NCBI GenBank assembly: GCA_021396245.1 | Contig: WNYE01000038.1 | Coordinates: forward strand, 124,001-188,000 | Direction: 5' to 3' | DNA length: 64,000 nt | DNA from: Sporothrix humicola | Lineage: Eukaryota; Ascomycota; Sordariomycetes; Ophiostomatales; Ophiostomataceae | Shown: one piece after another, positions 57,820 through 64,000 of the stretch | How positions within the stretch are numbered: the stretch's first letter is position 1 | How the letters are laid out: the number at the start of each line of letters is the position of its first letter | The notes under the pieces: generated by a model | Databases searched by the model: none | What the model was told of the DNA's origin: nothing | What the model saw: only the letters and a program-made list of their open reading frames with translations | Translations under genes and position numbers: made by a program

Positions 57820-58827
57820 TTACTCCAAAAGACGATCACGCTCGGTCGGTCGTGATTGACCTTGACCGCCACCCTCAGCCTCCTCATCGTACGTCACGTC
57901 CTTGCCCTCGCCACGGCCGCCTTCTGGGTACCACACGTAGTGCTGCAAAAAGAAGATGAGATCGTACGCCATGGACACATTGCCCAGCAGCAGCTTGACG
58001 GGGTTGCCCGTGAGTCCGGACCAGTCGTGCTGGCGGTAGCTATCGAGCAGCAGTTGGACGATGCTGAGGACACCGCCGATAAAATCGAGCAGCATGGAGT
58101 AGATGCTCCAGCCCTGTGTGCTGCGGTTGCGCCAGTTGACCAAAACTTGCGGAGAGTACTTGACAAGAGTCACAACAACCTTGACATAACCAAGAGCGTA
58201 GACGACGTCGAGCCACTGCCAGCGGGTGGACAGGACAGATGGATCGAGGTCCGCCATGCCCAAAACGCCACCCGCGCTCACGCTATTGTCCCGCAAGACC
58301 AGCAGGACGACCAGGGCGACACCCATAATGCAGCCGGCCATAACGCCCAGGATAAAGTGTGATGGCTTGTTGTTGCCGCGCGGGAGCCGGCGTCGGCGCA
58401 CTCGCTGGCTTCCCTGCCCTCCATGGCCGACCACGGCCGCGTCGCCGGCCAGCAGGCCCCCGTTGTCCCCCACAGTTTCTTCGTCGTCGTCCCAGCCCCA
58501 GAGCTGCGGCAGCAGGTACTGCGACACGACGAATAGCGACAGCACGAGCGCATGCGCTGCAAAGACGACGTCGTTGGTAGCCACAGTCGGCGTGAGGCCG
58601 TGATGCCGCGCGGCGTACTCGGCGCGGACGACGGCGGAGTAGCGCATGGCGCCGGTCGATAAGAGGTAGGCAAAGAAGCCGAGGCAGTTGATGAGCGGAA
58701 AGTCGACAGTCGTGCCGGTCGTTGAGCGGCGTTTAGCGTTGAGGATCGGTTGAGGGTAGAAGGAGAGGGACCAGCTGATGGTGTAGATCCAGCCGCAGAG
58801 GGCGGAGAGGGCGGCGAGGATGTCCAT
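57820..58827 (-). CDS. ERS1: Cystinosin homolog, lysosomal/vacuolar cystine transporter
   Basis: A 335-aa, seven-transmembrane PQ-loop protein that exports cystine with protons from the vacuole or lysosome. I chose the ATG at 58827 because the predicted first helix (ALSALCGWIYTISWSLSFYP) starts a few residues later, whereas the frame further upstream translates as pyrimidine-tract sequence. The first PQ loop is at about residues 25-26 in SFYPQPILNAKRRSTTG. The second is at about 226-227 in KYSPQVLVNWRNRSTQGWS, followed by LLDFIGG with the conserved Asp near 248 that is important for proton coupling in cystinosin. A variable Gly/Arg-rich loop lies at about 112-155. The extreme C-terminus, ERDRLLE, fits the acidic dileucine sorting pattern [D/E]xxxL[L/I] for vacuolar targeting (inference). 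A GATA-core cluster lies upstream at 59378-59568. Confidence 0.93.
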   Translation of the reverse strand: MDILAALSALCGWIYTISWSLSFYPQPILNAKRRSTTGTTVDFPLINCLGFFAYLLSTGAMRYSAVVRAEYAARHHGLTPTVATNDVVFAAHALVLSLFVVSQYLLPQLWGWDDDEETVGDNGGLLAGDAAVVGHGGQGSQRVRRRRLPRGNNKPSHFILGVMAGCIMGVALVVLLVLRDNSVSAGGVLGMADLDPSVLSTRWQWLDVVYALGYVKVVVTLVKYSPQVLVNWRNRSTQGWSIYSMLLDFIGGVLSIVQLLLDSYRQHDWSGLTGNPVKLLLGNVSMAYDLIFFLQHYVWYPEGGRGEGKDVTYDEEAEGGGQGQSRPTERDRLLE

Positions 58828-60410
58828 CGCGGAGGTCGCAGAGAGCGGATGGAGAAGTGTCGTTAGCTGGAAGGAAAACGGGATCGTAGATTGAGGCCCT
58901 TCATTAGTGAGGGCTGTCTGGAAATTGAGTATGAAAAGGGAAGGAAATAAAAAGACAAAGAGAGGAAGAAAGAGCGATGTTGTGGCACGCGCGCAAACAA
59001 AGGGCGGCAGGAACGAAGGAGGTGACGAGATATTGCGTATTTGGGGCTGGATCGGCCTTGCGACTTGCAAGCTAATGAGCTAAGAGACGGGATGAGGGCA
59101 GGGCCGTTGGTAGGCGCTGGGCCACTGGAGCGCCGTGGAGCGACTCCGCAATCGCATGCTTTTGACCCTTTCAAGCATTGCCTAACGCGCGGCCTGGGGC
59201 CCCGAAACGCCGCTGTAAGCCGCTGGAAGGAAGCAGGAACAGTTAGGAACAGGGGTCTTCTTGAGCAAAAATAAGCTAGCTCGTAGGGCCAGAATCCACT
59301 AACACCGTAATACAGCGTAGGATCCATCCTCAACCCCTCAACGGACCTGCTCCAGAAAGGAAGGCGCGCGACGGCGCTATCTGTTGTGCTATCGTGGGTT
59401 GAATATCTGCAATAGCTCTGCGACAATGCGACAATAAGCTATCTGATTTCTTGCTAAGGAGTAATACAATATAGTTACTTTATTTGGCACTGGCTGATAG
59501 GGTACAACGTCTTCAATAATAACTGATTCTGCTATCAGCTCGGCTGCTACCTCGATGCTTTGATGATAGGTGGTAATTGTAGTCTATTTTCGATTTTTAT
59601 ATTCCTTTGCAAGCAGACAAGTCAAAAGGCGACTTCTGCCCAGGAAATAAAGGAAAAGATAGTAGAAAGAAGTGCCAAACAAAAAAGGAAAGAAAGAAAA
59701 GGAAACAAAATACGACGACAGCCAAACAGATGCAACGTTTTCAAGGCTATAAAACAAATAAAAAAGGTGGCGAAGCTCTACCTCTAAGACCTCTAGACAA
59801 ATCATCCAAAGAGACAGTGTTTCGCTGCAGCACACGTCTAAATTTGGCTTTCTTTCTTTTATACAACGACGAGAAACAAATGGTGTGTGAAACGGTCCGA
59901 GGGGTGAATGTCGGCCGGGGGAAAAGAAAGGAGAATAGGGGAGTTGGAGGATATCGTGGTCGGCGAAGGAACGAGAAGTCGGTTATCAGTGATAATTCGG
60001 AAGAGGTAAAAGGCTCGAGGATGGGATCGAAGACACGAGGCCGAGGAGAAGATGCGGGGCGGAAAATTGTCGTCGGTGCCGTGTCGAGAGAAGAAGGGTC
60101 GGAAGGTCGGAAGGGTCGACAGAAGATTGTCTTTTTTTGGTTCGCTTTGTATCCCAGAACGCCCAATTGCTAAAATAGCAAAAGATAAAAAAAAAAGTAT
60201 GCAAAGAAGAGAAACAAAAGGAAAGATGCAAGGGCGGGAAATTTGACAAGAAGAAAAGAAAAACATGATTGCGTAAATGCTCCCACCAACCCATCTCTAA
60301 AACGTCCAAGGATTTTTTCTGATGCAACCGAAAATGGAAACCAAAATGGAAAGGAAGAAGAGAGAGGCAAGATTATTAAAGAGATGGCAAAAGATCAGAT
60401 GGAACGCGTC
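58828..60410. other. Intergenic region between cystinosin and the AGC carrier
   Basis: 1.58 kb. The cystinosin promoter is at the left and the carrier 3' UTR at the right (minus-strand end at 60411). The segment 59378-59568 has an unusual density of GATA/TATC cores. The nearby string TGTTGT (59382) with ACAACG (59504) superficially resembles LTR ends but is not supported. The pyrimidine-rich leader of cystinosin occupies about 58830-58990. No gene was recognised. Confidence 0.55.
59378..59568. promoter_or_regulatory. GATA-core cluster upstream of cystinosin
   Basis: Seven GATA or TATC cores in 191 bp: TATC at 59378, 59390, 59404, 59440 and 59533, and GATA at 59496 and 59565. Five or more are GATAG/CTATC, several as GCTATC. 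About 1.5 would be expected by chance in this length. GATA factors of fungi (AreA/NIT2 and relatives) often bind closely spaced pairs. The cluster lies about 550-740 bp upstream of the cystinosin ATG. Confidence 0.4.
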
Positions 60411-62537
60411 TTAAGCCTTGCCGCCACCGCCCATGGTGGTGGGCAGCGACTGCCAGCCCTTCTGGTCGGGCAGCTTCAGCTTGCCAAAGTCCTCGTCCAG
60501 GTCCAGGATGATCTTGAGGGCATTGCGGCTGCGCGTGAAGGGCGTCTGCACCTCGGGCGGCGAAATCTTGTCCTTGAACGACGACATGGCATCGGCCACA
60601 CCCGTCTGCACGACTTCGCTCTTGGCGCTGCCGGGGAATGGCAGCACGCTCTGCAGCACCTCGTACGCCGCCAGCGTGAAACCGAACTGCGGCGACGAAC
60701 GCATAATACGGGCAGGACCACCCTTGAAGAAGGCCTTGAAGCCCTCCTCCTTCATGATGGTCTGGGCCGCGTGCCGCAGGCCCGTGTACTGGGTGTCGCC
60801 CTTGCGGGCCTCGACCTGCAGACGGGTCTTGATAACGTCGCAGGGGGTCGTCAGGTAGGCAGCAGGCATACCGGCAATGGCACCGGCGGTCAGCAGCTGC
60901 AGCACGCCGAGCTTCTTCGTCTTGGACTCGCCAAACATGTCCTTCTTGAGATGGCTGTACGTGGGGAAGTAGATGGCCGAGAAGGGAACGTCACGCAGCA
61001 GACACGCGGAGGCGCCCTTGTACAGACCCACGAGACCCAGGTTGCGCACAATCCACATGGCGGACCGCTTGGGCGCGCCCTGCACGTTCTTGGCGACCTC
61101 ACCCTGCACCTGCAGGCGAATCTTGACAATCTCGAGCGGGTTCGTGAAGACGACCTGGCAGGCACCAGCGGTACCACCAGCAATAACCTCGTGGCCCACC
61201 CAGATTGAGCCGTCCTTCTTGGTCAGCCAGCGGCGCACCAGGTCGTTGACGGTCAGCTTAATGGCCTTCTCGGGCGCGACACCGACAAGCTGCGGCAGCA
61301 CACCCGAGTACAAGCCCAGGAAACCCTCGTTGCGCACGACCTTCTGGAAGCAGTCAATCGAGTTCTTGTACAGGCGCTGGCCGGGCTCGGCACCACGCTG
61401 GTTCTGCAGACGCGTCTTGACTAGATCAATGGGGTACACCATGAAAGCACCAAAAGCACCAGCCAAACTACCGAGACCGAAGTTGTATGCGGACTCGAAC
61501 GCCTTGGAGGCGATGCTGCCGACCGACGTCTTGGCGCGCTCGGTGGTCTTCTGGAGACGCTCGGTTGCGCCCTCAACGCGCTCCTGGCTGCGCCATGAGG
61601 GGTCGAGGACCTTGGCAAAGTCGGCCAGGCCCAGACGACCTGAAGGCTCGTCGATGCTGGCAAAGTGGAAGAGAATATCGGCCTCCATGGGGGTGAAGAG
61701 CGAGAAGCGGGTAATGCGAGCGGCCTGGTTAAGGAAGTCGGTGCGAGTGATCTTGTTGTCGGCGCTCTTAGCGCAGGCACGGCGGACGATAAGCTCGACA
61801 AGGTCCATCTCCTTGATCATGTTCTGGAAGGCGCGGACGTTGGCGTAGGAGATCTTGGTGCCCTTGGAGATGTTGCACAGAGTGTGCAGGTGCTCCAACA
61901 GGTGGTCAGACAGCTTGTGCTTGGAAGTCTCGAGGATGATGCGCTCAAACTCGTTGGGCTCAATGTAACCATCGCCGTCACGGTCAAGCAGCTGGAAAGC
62001 TTGCCGTATGCGCTCGCCCTGCAGGCCGCGGAGCATCTGGGAGAACTGCTCGTAGTCCATGTCGTGGCGCTTGCGCTTGTCGCCAATATACAGCTTGGCC
62101 CACTCGCAGTCCCAGTTGAAGGGGATGGTGGTGGGGCCCTTGTTGAGCTCGTAGAGGCGGCGGAAGTCCTCATAGCGGACAGTGCCGAGGCGCTCGACGT
62201 CGAACAGGCGGAAGGCAATCTCGTACTCGGCGTCGGGCTTCATCAGGATGTTCTCGAAGTAGGCCCAGTCGGACAGGTTCACGCGGCCCTGACCGCGGCG
62301 GTCGGCGACGGGGAATAGGATTGTGTACTGTTCGCGCTTGATCTTGTGGTAGTCCTCGCCCTCAGGCGCAATGGCGTTGATGAACTCGTTGAGGCCCATG
62401 CCGAGCTCTCCGGTCTCGGCGTCGGGGACGGCATTCTTGAGGAAACGCGCGCGCGTTTGCGTCGACAGCTGTGAGTGCTCTTCGTGGCCGAGCAGGCTTT
62501 CTTTCACGGCCTCCTTCACCGTGGATGATGACGACAT
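60411..62537 (-). CDS. AGC1: Mitochondrial aspartate-glutamate carrier (aralar/citrin type)
   Basis: A single-exon, 708-aa inner-membrane carrier that exchanges matrix aspartate for cytosolic glutamate plus a proton, a step of the malate-aspartate shuttle. The N-terminal half is an EF-hand regulatory domain facing the intermembrane space. One canonical EF-hand loop, DRDGDGYIEPNE, is at about 185-196; degenerate loops lie near 79-91 and 113-125. The carrier half starts at about 352 with three repeats carrying the mitochondrial-carrier signatures PIDLVKTRLQ (369-378), NPLEIVKIRLQ (466-476, Glu in place of the usual Asp) and TPCDVIKTRLQ (564-574). The tail after about 645 is variable. Presence of a full EF-hand domain fits animal AGCs and many filamentous fungi, in contrast to the Ca2+-independent yeast Agc1. 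The start at 62537 follows a pyrimidine-rich leader. The absence of introns over 2.1 kb is unremarkable. Confidence 0.96.
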   Translation of the reverse strand: MSSSSTVKEAVKESLLGHEEHSQLSTQTRARFLKNAVPDAETGELGMGLNEFINAIAPEGEDYHKIKREQYTILFPVADRRGQGRVNLSDWAYFENILMKPDAEYEIAFRLFDVERLGTVRYEDFRRLYELNKGPTTIPFNWDCEWAKLYIGDKRKRHDMDYEQFSQMLRGLQGERIRQAFQLLDRDGDGYIEPNEFERIILETSKHKLSDHLLEHLHTLCNISKGTKISYANVRAFQNMIKEMDLVELIVRRACAKSADNKITRTDFLNQAARITRFSLFTPMEADILFHFASIDEPSGRLGLADFAKVLDPSWRSQERVEGATERLQKTTERAKTSVGSIASKAFESAYNFGLGSLAGAFGAFMVYPIDLVKTRLQNQRGAEPGQRLYKNSIDCFQKVVRNEGFLGLYSGVLPQLVGVAPEKAIKLTVNDLVRRWLTKKDGSIWVGHEVIAGGTAGACQVVFTNPLEIVKIRLQVQGEVAKNVQGAPKRSAMWIVRNLGLVGLYKGASACLLRDVPFSAIYFPTYSHLKKDMFGESKTKKLGVLQLLTAGAIAGMPAAYLTTPCDVIKTRLQVEARKGDTQYTGLRHAAQTIMKEEGFKAFFKGGPARIMRSSPQFGFTLAAYEVLQSVLPFPGSAKSEVVQTGVADAMSSFKDKISPPEVQTPFTRSRNALKIILDLDEDFGKLKLPDQKGWQSLPTTMGGGGKA

Positions 62538-64000
62538 GGCGGGCAGATGCGACTGGGGTCGTGTGGCATGCGTTGGCGGAGCGGGAGGAAGAGTCAGAGG
62601 AAGGGAATCAGAGATTCAGGGGATCCGAAGTCCGAGGTCGAGAGCTGAAGAAAACGAAGCTATGTGAGAACAATGAAACAACACACAGACAAAAATAGAA
62701 GAGAGAAACAGCCCAAGCAATGAGGAAAGGGCAAAAACAAAAAAGGAACGAACTGTAGGGCAGAACAATAGCTGCTTCTCTTTTTTTGTGCGTGGAGAAG
62801 AAACAAAAAAGCACAGGGCACTGTGGGAGAGGATGAGGAGGAAGAGAAGGGGCGAGGAGGCGAGGGACTCGATATGGAGGTTCAATGGGGTCGGCCAAGC
62901 CAGAGAAAGACAAATGACTCGAACCAGCAACGGGAAAAAAAGGGAAACAAAACGGAGAAGGGGGGTTATGATGGGGAGGGGAGGTCGAAGTGGATAAGAT
63001 TCAGGCCATCCCAGGTAGACGATAGTGTGCGCTTGGGATGGATGTGGAGAAGGGCAGGGTAGTTCGAGGTTCGAAACGGGGACAGCGGAGGATGAAAGAA
63101 AGATGGACAGAAAAAAAGAAAAGAAAAAGAAGAGATGGGGCCAGGAGTATCTTACGCGAACTAGCAGACAGTAACGGAAAGGCGGAGGAGCAGAATCGAG
63201 GAGGACCGGGCTGAGGAAGGTGCAGGCGACCGAGGGGGAGGTCGGGCGAAGAAAGCGCGAAGGGGCCAGATCGGAGACACACAACGATGAGGCGCGTCTG
63301 AAGGAAGGAAACAATATTGAAACAGGAAGTCGCAAACGACGGTCAAAACACGACTATCTTTGGAAAGAGCAAAGAAAGAAGATAAAGATAGGGAAAGAAC
63401 GAGCGTGCTATGAGAGAAAACGGATCGTGGATAGGAAAAGGCGCAAAAGGTGAGAAAAAGAAACCTGCTCCTTATTTTTTTTCGCAGTCATTAATTTTTG
63501 CCGCAGCATTTTTTTTTTCTTTTTCTGGTTTATTTTTAAGCTCTGTCCCTTAAATTTTTTTGGCTGTCCTTTTGGGACTGCCATCCGCCATTCTGCGTCG
63601 CGATTCGTCCGTTTCACCCAAGCCGCAAATAGCGTCCGTTGGCGGCCGACATTTATGTGATACGGTGTCAGTCCCCTTATATGTATAGGGGCTCGAAGTG
63701 TACACAGTCGCGTCCTCCGAATGGCAAAAATGGCAGGCAAAACTACAAATAAGGCAAGCGCGCTATTACGGAAGAGCGCCGAGAAGGCTATGGAAGGAGC
63801 ATGGAAGGAGCGTGGAGGGTGCAGCCAGCACGCGCCAAAACTCTGGCACTGTATTGCCTCTTTACTAGCCTGGTGCCACGTAAACTCCGACTCGTGCTTC
63901 TCACACGTTAAATCTCCAAATTCACAATACCACGCCCACACTCAATGTAGAAAAAGAGTGCTAGCAAGGGGAATGCGCTAAAAGATGCCCGTCTTGCGCA
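62538..64000. other. Right edge: AGC1 leader and intergenic DNA
   Basis: From 62538 to about 63340 the minus strand is pyrimidine-rich, the probable leader and promoter of the aspartate-glutamate carrier. The remainder to 64000 has no supported gene; a plus-strand frame at 63721-63981 starts with ATG but lacks any recognisable motif. A purine-rich stretch at 63360-63450 and T-runs near 63470-63560 are visible. Confidence 0.55.

Noticed and set aside
59382..59509. Possible solo LTR (TGTTGT...ACAACG)
   Set aside because: Only 128 bp, the terminal base breaks the expected inverted end, and the flanking 5-mers do not match as a target-site duplication. A genome-wide search for copies would settle it.
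63721..63981. 86-codon ATG frame near the right edge
   Set aside because: No recognisable motif, no leader or splice signals, and a competing minus-strand frame over the same bases.

Overview
The window is nuclear chromosomal DNA from a filamentous ascomycete (Pezizomycotina). Several genes are split by short introns with GTAAGT/GTATGT/GTGAGT donors, some with CTAAC-type branch sites. The predicted proteins are typical of Sordariomycetes, with low-complexity Gly/Ala/Ser-rich inserts, and the intergenic DNA is rich in long pyrimidine-tract leaders. An Ophiostomatales-like fungus (Sporothrix/Ophiostoma type) would fit, but that order-level guess is weak because no rRNA or marker comparison was possible.

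Fourteen protein genes are supported. From left to right: a conserved-looking but unrecognised disordered protein (3766-5850, -); a divergent ribosomal protein pair, RPL10/uL16 (9246-10320, -) and RPL30/eL30 (10865-11556, +); a coiled-coil 'M protein repeat'-like protein (13798-16073, +); translation initiation factor eIF1A (17246-18206, -); the vacuolar PI(3,5)P2 regulator Vac7 (23952-26799, +); an AT-hook chromatin protein (30484-30978, +); the DNA-repair deadenylase aprataxin/Hnt3 (32142-33303, -); a DHX57/YLR419w-type DEAH-family helicase (34086-38653, +); importin alpha (40058-41931, -); the telomere protein Pot1 (43024-45475, +); the cohesin subunit Scc3 (46355-50156, -); a medium-chain quinone-oxidoreductase-like enzyme (52159-53466, -); cystinosin/Ers1 (57820-58827, -); and the mitochondrial aspartate-glutamate carrier (60411-62537, -).

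Most of these are unrelated housekeeping genes in the alternating divergent and convergent arrangement normal for fungi. Translation (RPL10, RPL30, eIF1A) clusters on the left. Chromosome maintenance (AT-hook protein, aprataxin, Pot1, Scc3) and nuclear import lie in the middle. Transport across vacuolar and mitochondrial membranes lies at the two flanks. I see no secondary-metabolite cluster, virus, CRISPR array, intact transposon, rRNA or tRNA gene.

About half of the window is non-coding. The unexplained signals there are short symmetrical elements: two inverted motifs in the RPL10-RPL30 promoter, a triple TCACGTG cluster upstream of eIF1A, a 27-bp near-palindrome between aprataxin and the helicase, a duplicated 20-mer hairpin between the helicase and importin alpha, a GATA-core cluster upstream of cystinosin, TACGACGTA/TACGGAGTA repeats and hairpins, and upstream ORFs before Pot1 and Vac7. 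No clearly new multi-gene system was found. The duplicated hairpin and the promoter palindromes are the best candidates for something undescribed.
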